Below the pieces are notes generated by a model. The model had not been told where the DNA came from. It was given only the letters and a program-made list of their open reading frames with translations, and made no database searches. A stretch of 64,000 nucleotides of DNA from Ostreococcus mediterraneus (Eukaryota; Chlorophyta; Mamiellophyceae; Mamiellales; Bathycoccaceae), in the NCBI GenBank assembly GCA_012295225.1, contig WMKK01000017.1, positions 62,001-126,000 of the forward strand. The letters are read 5' to 3'. Below are positions 56,864 through 64,000 of the stretch, piece after piece. Numbering within the stretch: the first letter of the stretch is position 1; each line of letters starts with the position of its first letter. The translations under genes and the position numbers were made by a program.

Positions 56864-56877
56864 ATACCCGTAACTTT
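56864..56877 (+). promoter_or_regulatory. ATACCCGTAACTTT element
   Basis: About 115 bp upstream of the tRNA-Ile fragment in the same orientation as the elements upstream of 5S rRNA and tRNA-Gly; one base differs from them. Confidence 0.4.
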
Positions 56878-56990
56878 TGCTAGGCGACCTCGTCCCGGGC
56901 ATCCTCCACATCACTTATGCGTTCGCAGCCTATCTAAAGAGGTCACATAGCGCGTGTTCGGCACACACTACGTACGTGATTCTCGCGCGC

Positions 56991-57046
56991 CCGGTTAGCT
57001 CAGTTGGTTAGAGCGTGGTGCTAATAACGCCAAGGTCATCGGTTCG
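56991..57046 (+). pseudogene. Truncated tRNA-Ile(AAT)
   Basis: It reads TTAGCTCAGTTGGTTAGAGC (D arm), TGGTG CTAATAA CGCCA (anticodon arm, anticodon AAT), AGGTC and the first strand of a T arm ending in GGTTCG. After that the sequence departs: neither the second T-stem strand nor an acceptor strand pairing with GCCCGGT follows. The homology ends in the T loop, next to a tandem repeat. Confidence 0.75.
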
Positions 57047-57063
57047 GTACGTCCATAGACGCG

Positions 57064-57111
57064 TGTCGCTCGCGGTGTCGCTCGCGGTGTCGCTCGCGGT
57101 GTCGCTCGCGA
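57064..57111 (+). repeat. 12-bp tandem repeat (TGTCGCTCGCGG) x4
   Basis: Four units, the last differing in its final base. It lies between two copies of GTCCATAGAC (57052-57061 and about 57157-57166). Confidence 0.9.
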
Positions 57112-57288
57112 CGATATTGGAACGATTGCTGACCTAACGCCCTGTGTTTCTGTCCGTCCATAGACCCCGGTACTGGGTACATACTTTAATTCTTTTTAAG
57201 AGTATCATTTTTTTATTTTAAATAAGGACCTAGAAACGCCACATGTCCGAACGATGTTTTTGACAAATGTTCGAACGGGTTGCTTTTG

Positions 57289-57364
57289 CTAGTCCAGTTT
57301 TTAAGACAATTTCCAGACTAGTCTTATTTTGGACTAGTGCTGGAGGCAGTTTAAGACAATTTCT
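57289..57364. repeat. Fold-back and direct repeats
   Basis: CCAGACTAGTC pairs with GGACTAGTGCTGG across a T-rich loop (57313-57343). TTTAAGACAATTTC is repeated on either side of the hairpin. Such a structure could be a small transposon remnant or a replication-stalling site; neither can be shown here. Confidence 0.5.
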
Positions 57365-57699
57365 TGAACGTGTACGGCGACGCGACAAAGCGACGCGCGC
57401 GTCATGCGACGCGCGAGCATTGATGTAAACGGTATTTCGCGTCATACCGCTCAGTATCTCGACGAACGGATGCGATACGGGCGTGCGTCGTGGTGATGTG
57501 CAATCCCGATGCGCGCGAGAGCCTAAACCCCAGAAAGCCAAGTTTTTGAATCTTTCACGTCCGTCTATAAGTCTTTGGAGAACGCTGTCCGATAGACGGA
57601 CTCCTCTCTTCGTCATTACAAGTGGTGTAGTGTTTTTTGATTGTACTGTAAACGCGTATGCTGGCTATCGCGGTTAAGCCGCGTGGCGCGCGCGCGCGT

Positions 57700-58407
57700 T
57701 TAGTACGGCACTTGACCCGCCAAGATTTCACCCGCGGAGATGATGGTAGCGAAAGAACCCGCAGCCAAAACATCAACGGCGGTGAAACCAGCCGGATCAC
57801 GAGAACCAATGTTCTTCGTCGACGCTTGTTCAACCATACCGTACGAGGAAGCACCGTTGTAGTTCTTCTTCACCGACGGCATCAAACCGAAACGCATCGC
57901 GCCCATGATGGCAAACGTATTCGCGCACACAATCTAGCACCGACGAAATCAACGGGTTAAACGTCAGTATCACGCATACACAGTGATCACCACACACAAC
58001 GCACGCACAACGATCCCCTCACACACACACACGATGACGACGACGATCAAGCCGACGACGACGGCGCATCCGCGCGCGGCTTTGCGCCACCATCGACCGA
58101 TCGAATCGTTACACACGTACCACGTTCTCGGTCGAGCCGAGGGACCAGTCCGCGCGCACCGCAACGTTACGCTTGGCAACCTACATCACATACGACGCAC
58201 ACACACCACCGTCAGTACGCCAGCGCGACGCAACGACCCACAATCACCGGCATCATCCACCACACAAGCTGCGTATCTTTGCCGAGCGTATCCCTCGCGA
58301 GACGACGATCGCGTCGCGCGTACCTTGGTCGCGCGCGACTTTTGGATGCGCGCACCGGCGGCGTAGGTGGACTTGGCGGAAATCACGGCGTTGGTTTGGG
58401 CAATCAT
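57700..58407 (-). CDS. psaK: Photosystem I subunit PsaK precursor
   Basis: Three exons on the minus strand: 58324-58407, 58121-58180 and 57700-57933, all GT-AG and phase 0, giving 125 residues. The leader MIAQTNAVISAKSTYAAGARI is a plastid transit peptide. The mature protein has two membrane helices. The first spans NTFAIMGAMRFGLMP, with the RFGL-P motif typical of PsaK. The second spans DPAGFTAVDVLAAGSFATII and ends in EILAGQVPY. PsaK sits at the edge of photosystem I where light-harvesting proteins dock. TGACGTCA lies 10 bp before the start and the context matches the CP12-like gene. Confidence 0.93.
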
Positions 58408-58417
58408 CGTCGTCGTG

Positions 58418-58425
58418 TGACGTCA
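58418..58425. promoter_or_regulatory. TGACGTCA element at psaK
   Basis: 10 bp before the ATG. In gene orientation TGACGTCACACGACGACG runs into ATGATTGC, matching the CP12-like gene except for the number of CGA units. Confidence 0.5.
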
Positions 58426-58575
58426 AGGCGTGCGTGTGTGTCGTCGACGATGGACGGCGCGGGCGCGGGGATCGATTCGATTCGATTCGATCGATGACGC
58501 CACCAGGTTTTAACCCACGTCGCGCGCGGCGGACGGACCGACTGTGGCTGTAGCGATTGATTAATGATTTACATT

Positions 58576-59547
58576 TTAGGTTTGTGATTCGACGACTTTG
58601 ATTTCGAGGAGACTCTCGCAGGGGTTGCGACAAATGGGACAGACGTTCCCGCTCGGTTGCGACCGGAGCTGCTGGGCGCAATCGGCGCACATGCACAAGT
58701 GTCGACACGGGAGCACGGTGGTGTCGCGCGGTTCGCAGAGGCAAATGACGCACTCTTTACCGTCGTCGTCCGCGGGTGTGCCCGTGAGTGGGGCACCATT
58801 GGCGCATGAATCGATGCCGTATATTTCTTGGAGCTCGTAGGATGAGCCTTGGACCCAGATTTTTTGTTTGAGGACGTGCGCGGTCCATTCGGAGGAGGAC
58901 GACTTGCGTAATTCGACGTACGTCGTTTGGCTCTGCGTCCAGGTTTGGAGCGGCGCTAAACCCCCAGATGGATGCACGGGGAGGTCATCTAACGTGTGTA
59001 GAGTAGATGTGCTGGTTTCACCGCCGTCGTCACCATCATCGCCGATACACTCTAAACGAATAACCATCGGGTACACGCGCGAACCATCCGTCGTCGCCGT
59101 CGTCAACTCGTCGCCGGCAAACGCGCGCGCGTCCACGAACGTTGCCTCGTCTTGCTCAAACACGCACCCTAAACCAGCATCCAAGATGACACTCGGGATC
59201 GAAATCGTCGTCCTGGCGATCGGATTCGCCGATACCGGCTCACACGCGCTCCCATTCTTCGGATCCTCCTTGGCGCGAAGCGCCACCGACGCGCGAAACG
59301 CCTTGTCCGCGTCGACGCAAAAACGCACCCCAATCTTATGCGGTTGATCTTTCGCGCTCACAATCTCCAGCGTCGACTTTTTTAAATTCACGTGATTCCT
59401 AATCGTCGTCGTTTTGTGCGTTTGAGGCGGCGTATTCTCGCTTGTACGTTGTCCCGCCTGTCGGTTCGCCGCAACACAATCTCCGTCAGTCACGCGTCGT
59501 CGTCGTCGTCGTCGAGTCGTCGAGTCGTCGTCGTCGTGGCGAAACAC
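58576..59547 (-). CDS. MGRN1/LOG2-type RING E3 ubiquitin ligase
   Basis: A 323-residue protein. An Arg/Asp-rich start is followed by a beta-rich MGRN-type domain (about 50-235) with RNHVNLKKSTLEI and GVRFCVDADKAFRASVA. A C-terminal RING of the C3HC4 type follows: CVICLCEPRDTTVLPCRHLCMC, CAQQLR and CPICRNP. The spacing of the last block and its location at the C-terminus match Mahogunin and plant LUL/LOG2 proteins. It transfers ubiquitin to membrane-linked substrates by family knowledge. Confidence 0.88.
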   Translation of the reverse strand: MFRHDDDDSTTRRRRRRRVTDGDCVAANRQAGQRTSENTPPQTHKTTTIRNHVNLKKSTLEIVSAKDQPHKIGVRFCVDADKAFRASVALRAKEDPKNGSACEPVSANPIARTTISIPSVILDAGLGCVFEQDEATFVDARAFAGDELTTATTDGSRVYPMVIRLECIGDDGDDGGETSTSTLHTLDDLPVHPSGGLAPLQTWTQSQTTYVELRKSSSSEWTAHVLKQKIWVQGSSYELQEIYGIDSCANGAPLTGTPADDDGKECVICLCEPRDTTVLPCRHLCMCADCAQQLRSQPSGNVCPICRNPCESLLEIKVVESQT

Positions 59548-59588
59548 AGCGACACGAAAATCATACCTCTATCGACGCGTCTGTCGCC

Positions 59589-59930
59589 ATGCGATCGGCG
59601 AGCGAGGACACCGCGCGCGCGTTGGATTCGCGAGCCGCGTGCGCACGGAGATCTGCCAAAACCGACGTCGACGCCGCGTTCGCCGCGCGTCGACGCGAGG
59701 CCGAGGATGAGGATGATGCGCCCATGATGTGCGTCGGCGCGAGTGGGAGCGGCGCGATGAAACGGGCGCGCGTCGTGCGCGCGTCGGTGAGTGCGGAAAG
59801 GGGTGGTTACGCGACGGGACAAAATTCCAAACAAGACAAAGGAATATACAAAGAATACTGTTCATTTGGTGTGCTATGCGTCGTTGTGTTTACTCGTCGC
59901 GTGGTTCACCGTCGCCGTCGTCACTGTCGG

Positions 59931-59961
<31 letters not shown>

Positions 59962-59963
59962 GG

Positions 59964-60000
<37 letters not shown>

Positions 60001-60053
60001 ATAGCAGACGTCGTAACGACAAATCAAACCTTGGTCACACGCGGCGACGATGA
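59589..60053 (+). CDS. Possible small gene or first exon, unsupported
   Basis: An ATG at 59589 opens a frame beginning MRSASEDTARALDSRAACAR. After about 67 codons a GTGAGT-like donor occurs, and the frame then runs antisense into the repeat-encoded tail of the Polycomb gene. It may be a short first exon, a small unknown protein or nothing. No family recognised. Confidence 0.2.
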
Positions 60054-61199
60054 TTCGCCCATCGGGGCTTATCGTGCACTGACGCACGGTCGCTGGACCA
60101 TCCATGGCGAACTCGTGCGTGCGAGGCTTGAGCCCGATTGGGTGCGACGCGAGACGCTGGGGATTTCGCGTGAGCGCGCCGTCGTCGTCGAGACGCCAAC
60201 ACGCGACTTCACCCTTCATGTTTCCGCACGCTAACACGTTTCGCGCGGCCGAAATCCCAAAACGAATCCACCATAAGTTGGCATTTTTCAATGGGAAACT
60301 CGAGAGCAGGCGAAACTGCGTGCCTCGAGCGTGTACAACGCCGTTTGGGGCGTCGGGCACCCATAATTTCACCTCACCATCGACGCTCTTACTCAGCACC
60401 GCGTCGCCGAGCCATCCCACACAATCGACATAATCTGCGTGCACACGCGTCGATGAAAACACTGGTGTGTCGACGACGATGGTTTTGAAATTCGCCAGCG
60501 GCTCGTCCCACGTCGTCGCCTTGTCCACGACGTCGCTCAACGCCGGCGTCGTCCACACCTTCACCGCGTTATCCATCGCCCCCGACACGAGCTTCACCAC
60601 ACCATCGCGAAAAGAATGCTGAATATCAACCGATAGCACTTCATTCCGGTGCCCCAAACTTCCGGCAAAAATCGCAATCGTCACCCCAGTCTTCACGCTC
60701 CATAACCGAACGCTCAAATCCTTTGACGCGCTCGCCAACACATCCCCACGAGACGGATGCGCCCTCACCTCGTTCACCGTCCCCCCGTGCCCGATCAAAT
60801 TCAAATGCAACGCCCCAGTCATACAATTTATAATCCTTATCACCGCTCCTTCTCCGGCGAGAGCCAAGCACGTCGTTCTCGGCGCTTTACGTCGCGCGTC
60901 GCTCGCTAAATCATCAAACCAACACCACTCGCACGCGTACAACGACTCCTTCCCGTCGTCGTCATCCACCTCGAACGACGCCACGCACTTCATCATCCCC
61001 GCGCGCTCGGCGTCATCACTTTCCACGCACTCGTACACCTCGGCGCGCGTCCCGGCGCACGTCGCGAACGTCGGCGGCATGCGCGCGTCGCTCGCAAATG
61101 TACAAAAGCGCGCGCAGTACACGTGCGCGTTTCGCGGCTCGCGCACCGCCGATGTCGGCGCGTACACCACGCCGCGGCGTGTGTGGGGTTGCGATGATT

Positions 61200-61233
<34 letters not shown>

Positions 61234-61272
61234 GTCGCTCGTTCGCGCGCGTGCGTCGACGAGGACAGTCAT
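59890..61272 (-). CDS. FIE: Polycomb WD40 protein, EED/ESC/FIE family
   Basis: 460 residues from the ATG at 61272 (MTVLVDARART); the frame opens at 61527 but the extra leader overlaps the upstream region of the next gene. WD40 blades run from about 50 to 430. The EED signature is clear: GAVIRIINCMTG, HLNLIGHGGTVNEVRAHPS, LASASKDLSVRLWSVKTGV, IFAGSLGHRNEVLSVDI, SGAMDNAVKVW and HADYVDCVGWLGDAVLSKS. EED/FIE is the core PRC2 subunit that binds trimethylated histone tails and supports H3K27 methylation. A Thr run near the start comes from a (GTC)n tract. The C-terminal tail is Glu-Asp repeats from a GTCCTC hexamer. Confidence 0.9.
59933..60001 (+). repeat. GTCCTC hexanucleotide repeat (coding, antisense)
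   Basis: Two runs separated by GGC encode the Glu-Asp tail of the Polycomb protein on the minus strand. Confidence 0.9.
61200..61233 (+). repeat. (GTC)n tract (coding, antisense)
   Basis: About eleven units; on the minus strand it encodes the Thr run near the N-terminus of the Polycomb protein. Confidence 0.9.
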
Positions 61273-61591
61273 GCTGTTGCGATTATGCAAGTCCTCTTGG
61301 GCGCGGTTAGACGACGGCGACGTGGCGTGCACGGCGCTGAATCGATTGTGAATTTCCTGCACACAACGCGAGCGCTCTTTCAATGTCTCGTCGTCGGCGC
61401 TCTTCTCGGCAACGCTGCGTTTTGGACAACGAGCGTTGGCACGCGCTGACACCTTCGCGCGCGACGGACGCCCCATGGGGTATGCACACCCGCCGCACCT
61501 GTGGTCACACACGCACGCGTGCAACAAACACTCTCTAGGCGCACAGTCGCCCTATCGAACGGCGCGATATCGACGACTCAAGGGCGCTCGT

Positions 61592-62308
61592 ATGCGTCAG
61601 AGAATGACGCAATTGGTGCGCTTGTTGGACGCTGAATCCCCCGACGTGGTGCATGAGGTGTTGGATGACGCCGCGAAGACGTGGTGCGATGCGTTGTGCG
61701 CGATGCGGCGGCGGCGATGCGCGCGTGCGTCGACATCGGGCGGCGTAAAGGGCGATGATGATGATGATGATGTTGATGACAATAATCGGAGCGCAAAGCG
61801 CGCACAAAGGGTGGCAAAGATCAAACAAAACCTCCGTTTGGCGAGTGATGAAGACGCGAGCGCGGTGCTCGATGCTTGCGAAGATCTCGTGCGGTGGTGT
61901 GTGGAGAATTATCCATCGCCATCGCTCGGAGAGGCGGAGAGAATCGAGCGCGTGCGCGCGAGCGACGCACTCGCGAGCGTCGAGCACGACAAATTAAAAA
62001 CGCTCCTCGCCACGCGCGCGGTGATGCGGTGCAATAAATGGCGAGATAAAGTGACGAGTGCGGCATCCATGGATATTCGGACGTTTCGTGCGTTCGATTG
62101 GGTGGTGCGCGCTCCGGCGTCCGCGTCGGCCCCCGCGCCAGGCGACGCGCGCGAGCCCGCGTGCTACGCCGCCGCCCGCGTCGCCGAAAGCACCGCCGCG
62201 AGCGCGCAGACGGTGGATGTTAAATTCACCTTGGATCGTCGCGCGTTAGATATTGTCTGCGACGCGTTTGCGCAGTGTAAATCCGCGATTAGCCGCGTAG
62301 CTTTGTAA
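61592..62308 (+). CDS. COMM-domain-like protein
   Basis: 238 residues from the ATG at 61592 (MRQRMTQLVRLLDAE); an ATG four codons later is also possible. The N-terminal helical part (1-160) contains an acidic insert (residues about 54-62). The C-terminal 75 residues resemble a COMM domain: TFRAFDWVVRA (family FDW motif), a strand with VDVKFTLDRRALDIVCDAF and a final amphipathic helix. COMMD proteins form the Commander complex for endosomal sorting. The assignment rests on the FDW strand and overall size, so it is moderate. Confidence 0.5.
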   Translation: MRQRMTQLVRLLDAESPDVVHEVLDDAAKTWCDALCAMRRRRCARASTSGGVKGDDDDDDVDDNNRSAKRAQRVAKIKQNLRLASDEDASAVLDACEDLVRWCVENYPSPSLGEAERIERVRASDALASVEHDKLKTLLATRAVMRCNKWRDKVTSAASMDIRTFRAFDWVVRAPASASAPAPGDAREPACYAAARVAESTAASAQTVDVKFTLDRRALDIVCDAFAQCKSAISRVAL

Positions 62309-62615
62309 AAGCATTGTTGACTTCATCTTTCCCGTGCCTGGGTCACGCGTCAAAACCCCGCGCGCGCTTCGAGCGACGGCGCGACGACGAGGCGCGACGA
62401 GTTCTTGACGAGCGCGATTCACACCTCGACCGTTCGTCACCGACGCAGCGCCACAACGCGCGTCGGCGCCGCAGCGAACGACGCGTGTTGGTGAACACAG
62501 TCGTTGCCCGACTGAGGGATTCAACGATTCAAACCGTTCGTCGCCGACGCAGTCGTCGTCGCGCGCGCTCGCGAATCGCGCGAATCGTACACAGGCGTAC
62601 GCGCACGCGCGCACC
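62309..62615. other. Intergenic region, no gene seen
   Basis: GC-rich sequence between the COMM-like and SBP genes. A CGTTCGTC-rich motif is repeated loosely (GTTCGTCNCCGACGCAG at about 62423 and 62538). The repeat could be regulatory; nothing else stands out. Confidence 0.4.
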
Positions 62616-64000
62616 ATGAGCGCTGGCGACGATCGGTGGGCGCTCGCGCCGGATACTGCGCCGAATAGACCAGAGAGTCGAGGGCCGGGACACCCGCTGT
62701 GGACGCCCGAGGCGTGGGCGCTGGACCCGGAGATATTCGACGTCGTCGGCGGCACTGGCGATGCGCGAGGCTCGCATGGGACGGCGAACGTCGGCGCGTC
62801 GGCGAACGCGGGAGCGAAAGACGATAAGACGCTGTGCGAGGTGGTCGGGTGCTCGGAGAAGCGAAGCGCGGCGCGCGGCGCCGGGTTGTGCGAAAAGCAT
62901 CGACACGCGGATTCTTTTCTCATCGCTGGGAGTAATGGTGACGCACCCATGCGATGGTGTTTTTATTGTCATCGCGCGCATGACTTGGGGGCGTTTTCTT
63001 CGGCGTCGAAATCGATTTGTCATGAGAAGTTTACGTTGAGGCAAAAGCGACGCCAAGCGAGACGCGCTGGCGGCGCAACCATGTCAGGTGATATCAGCCA
63101 AATGGATACGGGTCGGACGTCCTCTTCGGAGAAAAAGAGTACTGAAAGTGGAGGGACGTCGCTGTCACTACCAAAAGCGGGAACGTCGACGAGTAGCGGC
63201 GAACAAGAGGGGTTCATGGGGGTCACCGCGACGCTTTCGTCTCACGAAGCGCAAACGGCGCCGCACGGCGTCGACACAAAGTTTTGGGTTGCTCATCCAC
63301 GCGAGCTGCAAGAACGTATGGATATGTGGAATTTAGTAAGGCGATTGAACTCACAAGATGAACCTGCGGGAATGTTTGGCACGATTGTGCCGGGATGCGT
63401 GCGGCTCACAGTGCGCGGCTGGCGCTCGGCGCGACTGTTGCGAGACGAGGAACACCTCGAACACCGGCTTGAGCAAGCGTTCGCAGATCAGATTTTCATA
63501 AAGGGAGACGTGCTGTATGAGCGAGTCTCGGTGAGTGAAATGAAATCGATCGAGTTTGAGCCTCGTCGCGTCGATGCAGAGCGCGGAGTCTTTCAAAGCG
63601 CCCGCGCGTGCGCGAAACGTAGCATCCCGACGCCACAGAGGCGCGTCTTCGTCAATGCCAACGAAGCTTTCGAAGTGAACGTTGAAAGAGACCCCGAAGC
63701 GTCGTCTGTTACTGTGAGGTTCTTTTCCGAGTACATTGACTGCGAACGGGTCGTTGAAGACGCCACCCAACGCGTCGTTAAAGTGCCTGATCATAGAACG
63801 TCGACGAAATACGGCGACGGCATCATCGATCACGTGCTTTCGGTACAAGTCGGTGGATATGGCGCCGCGTACACGCATTATGCCATCATTGCCGACGACG
63901 ATGTAGCCCGTGAACTTGTCGCGCTCGATGCAGCGGTGTCATACGCCGCACCCGAGGCGCGCCAAATGTTGACGGACTTTGCGTTTGACTACGTTTGGCT
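62616..64000 (+). CDS. SBP-box transcription factor, 3' end outside window
   Basis: The frame from the ATG at 62616 (MSAGDDRWALAPD) stays open to the window end, 461 codons. The SBP domain is at about residues 74-153: CEVVGCSEK, LCEKHRHAD, WCFYCHRAHDLGAF and ICHEKFTLRQKRRQARR. Both zinc sites are formed by Cys and His ligands and the basic end overlaps a nuclear signal, as in plant SPL proteins. The second part (from about residue 235) has MFGTIVPGCVRLTVRGWRSA, like the extension of large SPL1/SPL12-type proteins. CRR1 of Chlamydomonas, a copper-response regulator, is a relative. DNA target GTAC is expected from the family. Confidence 0.87.
   Translation, partial: MSAGDDRWALAPDTAPNRPESRGPGHPLWTPEAWALDPEIFDVVGGTGDARGSHGTANVGASANAGAKDDKTLCEVVGCSEKRSAARGAGLCEKHRHADSFLIAGSNGDAPMRWCFYCHRAHDLGAFSSASKSICHEKFTLRQKRRQARRAGGATMSGDISQMDTGRTSSSEKKSTESGGTSLSLPKAGTSTSSGEQEGFMGVTATLSSHEAQTAPHGVDTKFWVAHPRELQERMDMWNLVRRLNSQDEPAGMFGTIVPGCVRLTVRGWRSARLLRDEEHLEHRLEQAFADQIFIKGDVLYERVSVSEMKSIEFEPRRVDAERGVFQSARACAKRSIPTPQRRVFVNANEAFEVNVERDPEASSVTVRFFSEYIDCERVVEDATQRVVKVPDHRTSTKYGDGIIDHVLSVQVGGYGAAYTHYAIIADDDVARELVALDAAVSYAAPEARQMLTDFAFDYVW

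Larger units (their letters stand above)
56787..57699. other. Intergenic region with tRNA fragment and repeats
   Basis: It holds an ATACCCGTAACTTT element (56864-56877), a truncated tRNA-Ile, a 12-bp tandem repeat, and an AT-rich stretch (57170-57370) with fold-back and direct repeats. The remainder to psaK shows only short, unsupported frames. Confidence 0.55.

Noticed and set aside
56890-57046. tRNA-Ile as a second permuted tRNA with a T-loop break
   Set aside because: A CCCGGGCA stretch about 90 bp upstream could partly mimic an acceptor strand, but the T-stem strand next to it does not pair with ATCGG, and one acceptor pair fails. A truncated copy is the simpler reading.
57064-57111. A small CRISPR-like array
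   Set aside because: The 12-bp units are directly adjacent with no spacers, and the genome is eukaryotic.
57046-57180. An intron in the T loop of tRNA-Ile
   Set aside because: No downstream segment supplies CCGAT plus an acceptor strand complementary to GCCCGGT, and T-loop introns are not known for this tRNA in eukaryotes.

Overview
The window looks like nuclear DNA of a very compact green alga, most likely a Mamiellophyceae picoalga of the Ostreococcus type. The evidence is high GC, intergenic gaps usually under 300 bp, mostly single-exon genes, and short GT-AG introns clustered near 5' ends of small or highly expressed genes. Plant and algal markers are present: nuclear petF and psaK, a CP12-like protein, and WRKY, Whirly, SBP-box and BELL proteins. 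A permuted tRNA gene, a feature known from this lineage, is also present. The species is inferred from these traits and was not checked against a database.

Layout. 1-8.1 kb: coiled-coil protein (cut by the window edge), OTU protease, ChrA-type transporter, 5S rRNA with a truncated tandem copy, DnaJ-enoyl reductase fusion, three-exon ferredoxin. 8.4-8.9 kb: AT-rich repeat remnant with ambiguous bases. 9.1-19.1 kb: small membrane protein, BIG-type ARF-GEF, PFK2/FBPase2, thylakoid-lumen-like protein, WRKY-Whirly fusion. 19.6-22.9 kb: an island of foreign or repetitive character with a DDE transposase fragment, an XPG nuclease-SWIM protein, single-base Ns, a permuted tRNA-Gly(GCC) and a partial duplicate of it. 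23-33.6 kb: RluA pseudouridine synthase, unknown plastid-type protein, Cys-rich membrane protein, dCMP deaminase, double CP12-like protein, PDH E1 alpha-beta fusion. 34.3-50.9 kb: membrane proteins, BELL homeodomain, ankyrin protein, UAA-family transporter, RING-H2 protein, TPR protein, SPOUT methyltransferase, PPR protein, arsenite methyltransferase, HPAT glycosyltransferase, DHHC protein. 51-64 kb: NAD(P)HX dehydratase, OLA1 GTPase, kringle receptor kinase, truncated tRNA-Ile, psaK, MGRN-type RING ligase, EED/FIE Polycomb protein, COMM-like protein, SBP-box factor (cut by the window edge).

The genes are mostly unrelated housekeeping, plastid and regulatory functions, as expected in a eukaryote. 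Themes that link them are an unusual number of domain fusions (J-MECR, WRKY-Whirly, E1alpha-E1beta, XPG-SWIM, kringle-kinase) and a TGACGTCA element 10-25 bp before the start of five genes, several of them plastid-related. A conserved ATACCCRTAACTTT element also lies upstream of the 5S and tRNA loci. Splice sites were assigned by reading frame, GT-AG borders and protein-family continuity.
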